Source: Macquaria australasica (lineage: Eukaryota; Chordata; Actinopteri; Centrarchiformes; Percichthyidae). From it: a stretch of DNA of 64,000 bases. The notes below the pieces were generated by a model that was not told where the DNA came from, searched no databases, and saw nothing but the letters and a program-made list of their open reading frames with translations. The DNA is taken from contig SEMN01000490.1 in the NCBI GenBank assembly GCA_005408345.1, forward strand, positions 310,001 through 374,000, written 5' to 3'. The translations under genes were made by a program, and so were the position numbers. Positions 35,640 through 47,067 of this stretch are shown here, piece by piece (within the stretch, counting starts at the first letter, position 1; every line of letters begins with the position of its first letter).

Positions 35640-35739
35640 TAATTCAAAGTCCAGAGACGAGCTGCTCTGTTTCTCAAAGCTCTGTCTCCACTGAAGGAGC
35701 AGCAGCGCCCTCTGCTGTTTCTTAAAGTGAAGTGAAAAA

Positions 35740-35857
35740 GCTTACAGCACCTGGTATTCCCAGGCGGTCTCCCATCCAAGTACTAACCAGGCCCGACCCT
35801 GCTTAGCTTCCGAGATCGGACGAGATCGGGCGTGTTCAGGGTGGTATGGCCGTAAGC
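35740..35857 (-). rRNA. 5S ribosomal RNA gene, copy 5
   Basis: 118 nt, identical by eye to the others, long downstream variant, TTTAAATA-type upstream box. It is the first unit after the Tc1 insertion. Confidence 0.95.
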
Positions 35858-36218
35858 GAAAAACGCATCTACAAACGGCCTATTTAAAGATGCTGTAGGT
35901 TCAGGTTTTGTTATTCTGCATATAAAGGAAGCAACTGTAGATTGTCAGGAAACAAAACTAATCTTCTTACCATAATGACAACATCATCCTTTATGTCAAA
36001 CTCTGCGTTCTCCCATCAGAGTTACATTTTTATAGGCTATATTATAAGACTATTATTAGATCATTATCACTGATTATGTAAGCACATATAAATGATTTAT
36101 ATATAATCACGCATTTTATAATTCAAAGTCCAGAGACGAGCTGCTCTGTTTCTCAAAGCTCTGTCTCCACTGAAGGAGCAGCAGCGCCCTCTGCTGTTTC
36201 TGAAAGTGAAGTGAAAAA

Positions 36219-36336
36219 GCTTACAGCACCTGGTATTCCCAGGCGGTCTCCCATCCAAGTACTAACCAGGCCCGACCCTGCTTAGCTTCCGAGATCGGAC
36301 GAGATCGGGCGTGTTCAGGGTGGTATGGCCGTAAGC
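36219..36336 (-). rRNA. 5S ribosomal RNA gene, copy 6
   Basis: 118 nt, identical by eye to the others, long downstream variant, TTTAAATA-type upstream box. Its upstream spacer is cut at 36444 by the L2 element, leaving about 108 bp of flank. Confidence 0.95.
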
Positions 36337-37607
36337 GAAAAATGCATCTACAAACGGCCTATTTAAAGATGCTGTAGGCTCAGGTTTTGTTATTCTGCAT
36401 ATAAAGGAAGCAACTGTAGATTGTCAGGAAACAAAACTAATCTTCAATTCAATTCAATTCAGTTTTATTTATATAGCGCCATATCATAACAAAGTTATCT
36501 CAGGGCACTTTTTCGAATAGAGCAGGTCTAGACCGACTCTTTATATTTACAGAGACCCAACAGTTCCACCATGAGCAAGCACTATGCGACAGTGGCAAGG
36601 AAAAACTCCCTTTTAACAGGTAGAAACCTCGAGCAGAACCAGGCTCAAGGTGGGCGGTCATCTGCCTCGACCGGTTGGGTTGAAGGGGGAAGGGGGGAGC
36701 GGGAGAGAGAGAGCAGGAGGAAAGAGAACATACAGCAGCTCAATACAGTATAGATATGGTAATGGCATTGATGTTAACACCAACGGAAACAACACTAAGA
36801 GCAACATTATAATAGCAATACTAATAACAACAACAACAGCAATAGCATCAGCGGGTGCAGAGCAGGAGCACGGGGGCAGCAGGCGGCAGCAACCACAGAC
36901 CCAGACCTCCACAGCTCAAGAGGCAGAAACACCTGCAGAAAGCAACAGAAGGGGAGGGAGAGAGAGAGAGAGGAGAGAAAGCACACAACTACGGGAAGAA
37001 GTTGAATTAATAACAAGCATTGATGGGATATGAGGGCGTACAGATGGAGAGGAAGAGGAGGAGAAAGGAGCTCAGTGCATCATAGGAAGTCCCCCGGCAG
37101 TCTGGGCCTATAGCAGCATAACTAAGGGGTGGCTCAGGGGTCACCTGAGTCAGCCCTACTATAAGCTTTATCAAAGAGGAAAGTCTTAAGCCTACTCTTA
37201 AATGTGAGGAGGTTGTCCGCCTCCCGTTCACAAACTGGGATCTGGTTCCACAGGAGAGGAGCTTGATGGCTGAAGGCTCTGGCTCCCATTCTACTTTTAG
37301 AGACTCTAGGAACCACAAGGAACCCTGCATTCTGGGAGCGCAGTGCTCTAGTGGGGTAATAGGGTACTATGAGCTCTTTAAGATATGATGGTGCCTGACC
37401 ATTTTAGGGCTTTGAAGGTGAGGAGAAGGATTTTAAATTCTATTCTGGATTTTACAGGGAGCCAGTGTAGAGAAGCTAATATTGGAGAAATATGTTCTCT
37501 TTTTCTGGTTCTTGTCAGTAAATGTGCCGCAGCATTCTGAATCAGCTGGAGAGTCTTAAAGGGATTTATTGGGGCAGCCTGATAATAGAGAGTTGCAATA
37601 GTCCAGC

Positions 37608-38690
37608 CTAGACGTAACAAATGCATGGACTAGTTTTTCTGCATCTTTTTGAGATAGGATGTGCCTGATTTTTTGCAATGTTACGTAAATGAAAAAAGGC
37701 AGTTCTTGAAGTTTGTTTTATTTGGGAGTAAAAGGACATATCCTGATCAAAGATAACTCCAAGATTCCTTACGGTTTCGCTGGAGGCCAGGGCAATGCCA
37801 TCTAGAGAAACTATATCTTTAGATAATGTGTTTCGAAGGTGTTCGGGGCCAAGTACAATAACTTCGGTTTTGTCTGAGTTTAACATCAGAAAATTGCAGG
37901 TCATCCAGGCCTTTATGTCCTTAAGGCATGCCCTGAAGTTTAGCTAATTGATTGGTTTCATCTGGCTTGATCGATAAATACAATTGGGTATCATCTGCAT
38001 AACAATGAAAATTTATGGAGTGCTTCCTAATAATATTGCCTAAAGGAAGCATATACAAGGTAAATAGAATTGGTCCAAGCACAGAACCTTGTGGAACTCC
38101 GTGACTAACTTTGCGTGCATAGAGGATTCATCATTAACGTGTACAAACTGATATCGATCTGATAAATAGGATTTAAACCAGCTTAGTGCAGTACCTTTAA
38201 TGCCAATTAAATGTTCTAGTCTCTGTAATAGAATGTGATGGTCAATGGTATCGAATGCAGCACTAAGATCTAGTAAGACAAGTACAGAGACAAGTCCTTT
38301 GTCTGATGCAATTAGAAGGTCATTTGTAACTTTCACCAGTGCTGTCTCTGTGCTATGATGCACTCTAAATCCTGACTGAAAATCCTCAAACAGGTTGTTG
38401 TTGTGTAGAAAGTCACACAACTGATTGGCGACTGCTTTCTCAAGGACCTTAGAGAGAAAAGGAGGGTTAGATATAGGTCTATAATTTGACAAAATCCCTG
38501 GATCAAGAGTGGGCTTTTTAAGAAGAGGCTTAATTACAGCTACTTTAAAGGACTGTGGCACATAGCCTTTTAATAAGGACAGATTGATCATATCTAGTAC
38601 ATAAGTGCTAACTAAGGGTAAAATTTCTTTAAGCAGCCTAGTTGGGACGGGGTCTAAGAGACACGTTGATGGCTTAGATGAGGAAATCAT
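37608..38690 (-). pseudogene. L2 reverse transcriptase, frameshifted
   Basis: The piece 38690-38040 has VIKPLLKKPTLDPG, NYRPISNPPFLSKVLEK, FQSGFRVHHSTETAL and LDLSAAFDTIDHH (motif A Asp). The catalytic YADD is at about 37995-38010 (HCYADDTQLYL), separated from it by a frameshift, and the thumb piece (NSDKTEVIVLGP, LGVIFDQDM) runs 37904-37608. The element would copy its own RNA at a nicked target. The breaks exclude an active product. Confidence 0.85.
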
Positions 38691-38781
38691 GGAAGTTAGT
38701 TGATTACGGTTGATGGGAGAAAAGCAGTCTAAATGTACAGGTTTTACAGTTGTTTCTAAGGTTCCTGTGTTTGAAGATAAG

Positions 38782-40347
38782 TCAGTACCAACTGAGGGCA
38801 GGAGGTGCTGAATTTTTTTCTCTAATAGTTAGAATTTTATCTTTAAAGAAGCTCATGAAGTCATTACTACTGAGGTCTATAGGAATACATGGCTCAACAG
38901 AGTGACTCTCTGTCAGCCTGGCTACAGTGCTGAACAGAAACCTAGGGTTGTTCTTATTTTCCTCTATTAATGATGAGTAGTAGGCTGCTCTGGCATTACG
39001 GAGGGCCTTCCTATAAATTTTAAGACTAACTTGCCAGGCTAAACGTGATTCTTCCAGATTGGTGGAACGCCATTTCCTTTCAAGTTTCCGCGATGTTTGT
39101 TTTAATTTGCGGGTTTGTGGGTTATACCATGGAGCTAACCTCCTCTGTTTTATTATCTTCTTTTTTAGAGGGGCGATAGAGTCGAGTGTTATTAGTAGTG
39201 AGCCTGCAGCACTATCAACAAGATGATCAATTTGGGAGGGACTAAAGTTAGCATAGGAGTCATCTGTTACATTGAGACATGGAACTGAATTCAATGCCGA
39301 TGGAATCACTTCCTTAAATTTAGCTACAGCACTATCAGATAGACATCTAGTGTAGGAATGTTTGCCTAATGGCGTGTAGTCCAGTAATAGGAATTCAAAA
39401 GTTAATAGAAAATGGTCTGATAAAAAGGAATTCTGTGGAAAGACTATTAGATGTTCAATTTCAATCCCATAAACAAGAACAAGGTCGAGGGTGTGGTTAA
39501 AACAGTGAGTGGGTTTATGTACACTCTGACAGAAGCCAATCGAATCTAGTAATGAGATAAACGCAGCACTAAGGCTATCATTTTCTACATCCACATGAAT
39601 ATTAAAATCACCTACAATAATTATTTTATCTGTTTTAAGGACTAAACCTGATAAGAACTCTGAGAATTCAGATAAAAATTCAGAATACGGTCCAGGAGCT
39701 CGGTACACTATAACAAATAGAATTGGCTGTACTGTTTTCCAGGTTGGGTGTGAAAGGCTAAGAACAAGGCTTTCGAACGAGTTATAATTTAGTTTAGGTT
39801 TAGGTTTGATTAATAGGCTTGAGTCGAAGATGGCTGCAACTCCACCTCCTCGGCCTGAGCCTCGAGGAATGTGAGTATTAATGTGACTGGGGGGAGTGGA
39901 TTCATTTAGGCTAACATATTCACCTTGACACAGCCAGGTTTCAGTAAGACAAAATAAATCAATATTATGATCTGATATTAGATCGTTTACTAGAACAGCT
40001 TTAGATGAGAGAGATCTGATGTTTAAGAGTCCACATTTAATTCTCCTATTTTGTTGTACTGTTGCAGTGGTGGTTTTACTTTTTATTAGGTTTTTATGTG
40101 CAACTCTTCTTCTGTTTACTTTTGATTTAAATAATTTAAGTGGTCTGGGGGCAGACAACCTCTCTGTGGAGTTTAGGGTGGGTAACTGCTCTAATGGAAG
40201 CGCAGAGAAGCGTGTAGGACTGCAGCTCTGCCTCCTGGTCTGGACCACAGACTGTATTAAGTCTATGGTCTGAACTCTGAGCTGTAATAAATTCGGCCAG
40301 ATTTCTAGATATGAGAGCGGCTCCATCCAAAGTGGGATGAATGCCAT
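38782..40347 (-). pseudogene. L2 AP-type endonuclease and linker, open over 521 codons
   Basis: The family motifs follow in order: LLNIRSLSSK, CLTETWL, VIVYRAPG, IVGDFNIHVD and SDHFLLTFE, which hold the metal-binding and catalytic residues of AP endonucleases. A linker with RRLAPWYNPQTR and FSTVARLTE leads toward the reverse transcriptase. The first 60 or so codons overlap the domain upstream in another frame and are probably not the true start. The frame breaks between this piece and the reverse transcriptase. Confidence 0.85.
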
Positions 40348-40745
40348 CTCTCCTAATCAGACCAGGTCTTCTCCAGAAAGTCCGCCAATTATCTACAAAG
40401 CCCACATCATTACCTGGACACCACCTCGACAACCAGCGGTTGAATGATGACATGCGGCTATACATGTCATCGCTAGTAAGATTAGGTAGGGGTCCAGAGA
40501 AAACTACGGAGTCCGACATTGTTTTTGCATATGTACACACCGACTCAACATTAATTTTTGTGACCTCCGATTGGCGCAATCGGCTGTCATTACCGCCGAC
40601 GTGAATAACAATCTTAGCATATTTACGCTTATCCTTAGCCAGCAGTTTTAAATAGGATTGAACGTCGCCCGCTCTGGCCCCCGGGATTCATTTGACTATG
40701 GCCGCTGGTGTCGCTAATTTCACGTTTCGCAAAATGGAGCTGCCA
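40136..40745 (-). pseudogene. L2 ORF1-like SGNH/GDSL esterase domain, with in-frame stop
   Basis: Read on the - strand: IIGSSILRNV (nucleophile block, Ser after Gly), a TGA, IPGARAGDVQ, VIHVGGND (block III) and RDGIHPTLDGA (Asp-x-x-His block V). Such lipolytic-like domains occur in CR1 and L2 ORF1 proteins. The stop lies between block I and the rest. Confidence 0.75.
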
Positions 40746-40755
40746 ATAATCAGAC

Positions 40756-42025
40756 TATTCAAGTCCTTGTAGAATTATATCAAAATACAGATTACATGAA
40801 AACAAGCATACTAGCTCATCTCATCAAGAAACCTGAAGAAATGCACCTGGAAACACAGAATACCCAGCTTCTAGTTCCATCACTTATTTTCAGAGCATAC
40901 AGTATTTGGTGATGTATGTGCATCAGTGTGTGAACATGTGCGTGCTCGCAAGTGTGTGTGCAGAGGGCCACAGCATTTCATATTCCTACTGTCTCTTTTT
41001 TTATTAGGTTGTTTACCAGTGGAGCTGAATAGCGAGCAGTCGGGGGTAGGGAAGGAAAAGTGAGGGGGGATGAGGGGCATTCAAATTTAGAGACATTTTT
41101 CAAAATTTGATCCAATTTCCATAATTCCCAAGCCTACTGTTTTCAAAGGTCCCTCCACTCTCCTTTCCAGTCTGTGATAGGCAGAGAAGCCCGAGCTCAG
41201 AGGTTTATAGAGTAATATAATCACACCATCCACCTCGTCCGACCACTACCCTCACACACTAATATGGGGCCCATTCACACAATATTGGCACAGCTGCAGC
41301 ACCCAGAGCGCCTTATGATTATGAAGATGAGGAGAAACATAGAGCTGCAAGCTGTCTGCTATCTCCTGGGGCCCATCATCAGCCCTCTCTCTGTCTCTGA
41401 CATGCAGGTGAATCTCAACTATTTCACCTGATGCACGGTGATTGTTTTTTCTACCAATTGGTGTATTTTTAGTTAATCTCCATGCTGTTTTCATTGTCCC
41501 TCAGTATAAAGACAGATACAAACTGAGGTTCGGGCGTTATGAACGATCACTTATACTAGAACCGGAGTGAGCATAATCCAACATTTTCAGTCCAAATGGT
41601 AAAGACCCAACTTGTCTGTAACACAAAGAAACCTAATGGATAAAACAAGTGAGGGAAGGAAGAAATTATCCTTGTGACAATAAATCAAAGGCCAGTGTGA
41701 TCATGCTCTAAGTCACTGGTTTCAAACTTTTGGCTCGTGAGCCTTTACAGCCAAATAATGCCTACCTCCGGCCTCTAATCACAAGAGTGACATTACCTTC
41801 TAAGAATGTTTTATTAGTGTGACTGAGGCAAGTAAAGTTTCACAATATTCTCTTTACTCTTCTTCTTATTATTATTATTATGGACATCCCAATCAAGTTT
41901 TCTTGGACCCAGTCCTGATCCGAGTCCTTTAATATTGGGTAGCTGTTGATACAGAGCCCTCTAAATTTGGCCCCCCTTATTTTTCACAATACTGGTCCTG
42001 GTTCAAAATGATGACATCTATAAGC
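40756..42025. other. Intergenic, nothing recognised
   Basis: No coding exon or terminal repeat was found. A short ATT repeat lies near 41865-41880. Confidence 0.5.
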
Positions 42026-42833
42026 TTAAAGCTGGGTTAGGCAGTATTGTTATGGCGTCATTGGCCAAAAAATCCATATTAACCGTTCAGCATATTGTAA
42101 TTCAAGTGGTCTGAGAGCAAACCTCTACTTCAGTCCCTCCTCTTGGCTCTGTTTTCAGGCTTCAGAAAATCTAGTTCGTGACGGGAGGCTTTAGCCAATC
42201 ACAGGTTAATCCAATCCAATCACGGTGCATTTGTATTGGCTGACAAATGCAGACGCGCGTACACGTTCCTTCAGATGGTGAAAGCCTGATTTAATCGTGG
42301 AAAATCCTGCCAAAAATCCTGCAACTTGTGATAAATTTCCAACACCTCCTTTGCCTGCAGCAGCTTGTAGTACAAAACAACACATCCCGGCTCCACACAG
42401 AGCTTCAAGCCCATTATGTTCGATGCCATGGCAATCATATTGACGTGGCAAAGAGGCATGATGACAAATAGTGGGGAATAACTTTTGACGGGGGATGGTG
42501 GCGTGTGTATGTGGTGTACTAGCCTCTCTTCCCGCTGCTGGACGGCATTGCAGCTGCCTCTGAATCCTGGGACGCTCTGCTCTGCGGCCGCGAAGCACTG
42601 GAGGGGCGTCTTTGAGAAGACAAGTCGCGGCAAGAGAGACCGGGGTCTCGGTGAGGCTCACGCTATGGAGAGTGAGCCCTGCGAGGCATGAGGTTTTAGA
42701 GGGCGAGCGACTCCTGCTGCCGGTCAAAGTTATGGATTTGGTGGGAGGGGCTTAGCAGAGTGATACGAGGCAGCAGAGAGAGAGGTGGAAGGTTTTGCAT
42801 AGATTGCACAGATTTTGCCTACCCCAGCTTTAA
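42026..42833. mobile_element. MITE-like element with TTAAAGCTGGGGTAGGCA termini
   Basis: The left end TTAAAGCTGGGTTAGGCA (42026-42043) pairs with the right end TGCCTACCCCAGCTTTAA (42816-42833), one mismatch in 18. The 808-bp body is GC-richer than its flanks. An open frame of 173 codons on the - strand (42727-42206) has no domain I recognise and is probably incidental. The target duplication was not clear. Confidence 0.6.
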
Positions 42834-44810
42834 CTTACTGATATGATATGAATGAATGTTTAACTGGGAGTTGGGACCACAAAAACACTCAGTCCACTCG
42901 ATTGTACAGTGGTGTTACAGAGAGATGCTTCTTTACCTCATAAACAGTCTTAGGCAGAGTACAGACACTGGCTGCAGACAGCACTTTAACCAGTTAATTA
43001 GCAACAGCTGATCTGACGTTTGTCATTTTAAATGGTGAAAGTGACGGTCAGCTGCTAGCTGAATGTACACTGTTCTTTGCTAACAAGAGAGGAAACAGAT
43101 TTGTTACTCAGCGAATCCTTGTATTTTGCCAACCTGGGTTTTGGAAGAGTCACTCATCAGTGCAACCAATATTTTTTTGCTTTCACACACTAATTTTCAC
43201 TGCATGCGACATTATCGCAGTGTAGAGCTGTCATAAATGAGAGCAGCACACTGTAACATTAGCAGGCTGAGGTGGACAAAACACAGCAGTACAGTGTAGA
43301 CAGGATCAGATTTTGATTGGCTTTATTTTAGCCAGTATCGATCTACTAAAATATGCCCGGATCAGCCCCAATACCGATACTTAGGATCAGCTCGAGACCT
43401 CCCTAATTAAACCTTCAGGTTTCTCTGGTGATCCCTTGGAGGATCCCAACCCCCACAAACCACAGCTCTAAGGGTGTTTTCACACCTAACCCGTTTGGTT
43501 CAGTTAAAACGAACCCTGGTGCGTTTGCCCGGTTAGTGTGGTTTGTTCACAGACTCAGCAATTGATTCGGGCCAGAGGGTAGGGTTCAACATTTGCACCC
43601 ATCTTGTTCTAACATAACTTTGCAACCATCTCCCTACACTACATTTTGTTTTTTTATCAACATTTATCAACAGTTCACTGTCAGCGCAAAATGTTCATGT
43701 TGAACATATCTAAGGATACATTGATTATCACTCATTTGGTTAAAGTAAAGTAAAGTAAAACCTGACTCTTAAGTAAGTTACACCACACACACACACACAC
43801 ACACACACAGAGCCATATGACAGGTGAGCTCCAGGTGTGCTGATCATTGAGCCTGCAGCATCCTGCTGAGGCTCCCTGGGTCTCCTGTGATAGCGGAGCC
43901 TACGGGGCAGAGCGGACCTCAGCAGTCATTGTAAGCCATTGGAGCCTGGTGACAGTGTGCAGACAGGCTTTTGCAGGAGCTATTCTACAGTAGCCAAAGT
44001 AAATTGAATGTGCTTTACCAAGGCACAGGATATGATGTAACTGTCCCTGGCATCCTGGGGTTTGACAGATTTTGGCAACAAAAATGATCTTATGTAAGGT
44101 AATTACAACAAGAGCCAAGAACAGTGTCTGACTACCCACTCTGTACTGTAGCTCTGTCATATACAAGTCTTAGACTTGAAAACAGTTTTCAGTGTGGACA
44201 CCAACTTGTACCAACATGTGGTATTGTGTATTAGCTTGTGGTTTGAAGTTATTTGGAGTTTGTTTCACTAATTCCAATTTAGTACAACTTGGGTTTTATT
44301 TTCCCATCATTTAACTATCAGTTATGATTGTACTCACTAAAGTAATAACTGAAATCTGGGAACATGACAACAACAAAGTTCGAGCAAGCAGTCAAACAAT
44401 CAAACAGGTATACAAACCAACTGTTGGGGCTAAATTACCAAGCAGTCAAAGGCCATCAGGGGCCTCAAAAGCCCCATGTTCACTGCGTGGCAATTTGTGG
44501 TTATATGATTAATTGCAAATTTGTTTGTTTTAACGGAAATTATTAGGGCTTTAAGGAAGGTCTTGCATTTTAATTAATGTTGGGGTGGTGGGATAGGGGC
44601 CCACAGCTCATTTTTTGATCAGGGCCACCCTAGCAGGTTACTGTGGCCCTGTCAACAGTTTATCTAGATTATCTAAAACACTCACTCCACTCACTTTGGA
44701 GGTTTAACTGTGAATGCACCTGAAATGTCAGTTTTATTCCTGGAAAACTGTGCACACAGCAGTATGTCAGACTTGAACCAGCTTTTTTTAGAGTTTGCAG
44801 AATAACCCTG
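42834..44810. other. Intergenic with a truncated MITE-like end and microsatellites
   Basis: AAGGGTGTTTTCACACCTAA at 43471-43490 with GTTTGGTTCAGTTAAAACG looks like one end of a common fish MITE, but the other end was not found. (TAAAG)n lies at 43741-43760 and (CA)n at 43784-43809. No coding exon was found. Confidence 0.45.
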
Positions 44811-45002
44811 ATGATGACATCACCATTTTCTCAGACTGGACACAGCTCCTCTAGAGCCACAGAAGACATTATACAACTGTTTTCACAGGCTGAGTAGTAC
44901 TCTACTTGATGACTGAACTAATCTTCATAAGTAACATTGGTGGAGTGGCCTTTTAGGTCGCCGAGTAAACTTGAGTTTGAATTGACAGTAATGTGGGTAA
45001 AC
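44811..45002 (+). repeat. Inverted duplication, left arm
   Basis: It contains AATAACCCTGATGATGACAT, CTCAGACTGGACACAGCTCC, AGTAGTACTCTACTTGATGA and ATTGACAGTAATGTGGGTAA. The same blocks occur as reverse complement at 46270-46430. This arm has about 40 extra bases (near 44920-44970). Confidence 0.85.
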
Positions 45003-46269
45003 CAGAGATACATTTCTCTTCTCAGCTGACAGAAATCACAAAAAATGATCACAAAATTAGCAGATTGCAAGATTTGTGTTGCAGCAGGTCTTTTCAGGCT
45101 GCCACTTTACTGCTCTAAAATAGATGCTTTTTAGAGACCAGAGCAAGTCAGAAAATCAAGAGGAAAATTGCAGTATAATTGTCCTGTAAAGTGAAATTCC
45201 ATGTAGGAAAGGAAGAATTTCTCAACACAGATTTTTGCGAGATACAGCTGTCTGAACTGACATCACCACTAACTTTTGTTGCTGAATATGAACAGAACTT
45301 AACATTGGACAAAAGCAATCTTTTGGAATGTCCAATGCTAGGCAACGACACACATGAATGTCCCAATTGTGGATAATGAATAAATCAATAGATAAAATAA
45401 GATAAGATATTTTCAGTTTACCTACATCGTAACAGTTTCATGTTATGATGTAGGTGATCATGTTTTTCAAGCTGTTTGCAGCAGTATTGATTATGTTACC
45501 CCCATCTGCTGAATTTTCCTCAGTGTTACAACCTCTGACTTTCTGTGGCCTGAACAGCCAGTAACCATGCTTGTTCTGCTTATTGAAAGCCGTATGTTTA
45601 GAGTATGAAGCTGGTGTAGGAGCCAGAGGCAGAGCAGCAGGGCCTACAGAGGAGCCATCAGGCAGTGACGGAGGCTAGACGGGGCCGCTGACCTTCATAA
45701 GCTTCACTCAACACTGCAATCACAGCAAGTCCTGCACTAAAATAATCCATCCTCTGTGTGACCTGAGGCTTATTCCACACTACCAAAACTGTCTCTTTTA
45801 CATGGAAATGATCAGTATTCATGTCTGAGAGCCAGTGTAATACAACATAAATCCCCAGTACAACTTGATGCACAACCCATATTTTAGCAAATAAGCTGTT
45901 TGAATCAATTATCATCGATGGTGAGGACATTTGCAGCAATGGCACCTCCATGTGTCCAACAGTAATGTTATTCAGATTAAGGCTCGTCTGCCAAAAACAG
46001 TGACGTAGCCCTTTAACACAATCAACCCAAATTATATTTTATGAAGCTGATTACCCTCAGGACCAGTGTGACAGTCATTTTATCTCTTATACATACAGTA
46101 TACTGTATACAATATATACAGTATATATATATATATATATATATTATTATTACATTTCCCTCTTAGACTGTTTAATTATAATGGTTTTAGAGACCTAAAA
46201 CAAAAACAAAATTGTCCCCCCGTTATTTGTAATTGACCAGACATGTCCTGACTCATCATCCTCATCCTA
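45003..46269. other. Spacer between the inverted arms
   Basis: No coding exon was recognised. The open frame 45951-45658 (-) has no known motif. An (AT)n tract lies at 46124-46144. Confidence 0.5.
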
Positions 46270-46430
46270 GTTTACCCACATTACTGTCAATTCAAACTCA
46301 AACATTAGTTTAGTCATCAAGTAGAGTACTACTCAGCCTGTGAAAACAGTTGTATAATGTCTTCTGTGGCTCTAGAGGAGCTGTGTCCAGTCTGAGAAAA
46401 TAACCCTGGTCATGTCATCATCAGGGTTAT
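46270..46430 (-). repeat. Inverted duplication, right arm
   Basis: Reverse complement of the arm at 44811-45002, with a small internal duplication near 46402-46430 (TAACCCTG and AGGGTTA). Confidence 0.85.
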
Positions 46431-46671
46431 CCGATCTTGGGCTTGACGACTACACATTTAGAACAGAAAGCCTGTGTTACAAACTGGGGGCATGGAGTTT
46501 GAAAGACGGAGATTTAACAGGCAAGGAAGATACGATTAGTTGCATTATGGGAAATGTAAATTAGGAACATAAAGTCAGGAAATCTCTTTATATAAGCTGG
46601 AGGACAACTAAATCAATGGAGTACCCCGTTAATAGTGTGACAGGGATTACAGCAGCTGAGTGGATTCCATG

Positions 46672-47059
46672 CAGGGCTGGACTGGGACACAAAATCAGCC
46701 CTGGCATTTTTGGCGCAGACCAGCCCACCACAATAGATCACACACCACCCATCTTCACGCGTCCCTGAATATGTACTGTATACCAACCAACCGTGCCACT
46801 CGCTAAAAACACTAAAGCACTAAATTATATTTATCAATCATCATCAATCATTTTATACATTTATATGAGATTAGAGCTACATTTGTAATGGCCAGCCCAG
46901 TGTCAATTGAGAAAAAAAACAATGGGCCGATCTAACTGTTTTATGTGCTGGTCAGGCAAAAATAAATAAATAAATAAATAAAGACAGTTGTGTTGGCCCA
47001 AAAGGCACATTGGCCCACAGGAAAAGTGCCCAGTCTGCCAGATGGCTAGTCCAGCCCTG
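46672..47059. mobile_element. hAT-like MITE, 388 bp, with 8-bp target duplication
   Basis: Ends are CAGGGCTGGACT and AGTCCAGCCCTG. The flanks are ATTCCATG (46664-46671) and ATTCCACG (47060-47067), 7 of 8 identical. The (AAAT)n tract at 46958-46982 lies inside. There is no transposase frame. Confidence 0.75.
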
Positions 47060-47067
47060 ATTCCACG

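Larger units (their letters stand above)
33590..36444 (-). repeat. 5S rDNA tandem block 2 (four units, interrupted twice)
   Basis: Units start at 33673, 34142, 35740 and 36219 (5S gene 3' ends). Spacing is 469 bp, then 1598 bp (466 bp after removing the Tc1 element and its duplicated TA), then 479 bp. The block stops at 36444, where the L2 element begins in mid-spacer. Two spacer types occur: TTTAAATA-type upstream boxes (copies 3, 5, 6) and CTTTTAAAG-type (copy 4). Confidence 0.85.
36445..40755 (-). mobile_element. L2-type (CR1/L2 clade) LINE, near full length, decayed
   Basis: On the - strand the order is SGNH-esterase-like domain, AP endonuclease, reverse transcriptase, then a 3' UTR ending in a (TTGAA)n tail at 36445-36460. 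The 3' end carries ATATAGCGCCATATCATAAC (+ strand), typical of fish L2-like elements. It sits in a 5S spacer (after AACTAATCTT), but the rest of that spacer was not found at its 5' side. Frameshifts and stops separate the coding pieces. Confidence 0.85.

Noticed and set aside
36571..37033. Open frames on the + strand (MSKHYATVARKN..., MGGHLPRP...)
   Set aside because: They lie in the 3' UTR of the L2 element, antisense to it, in low-complexity AGAG/AACAAC sequence.
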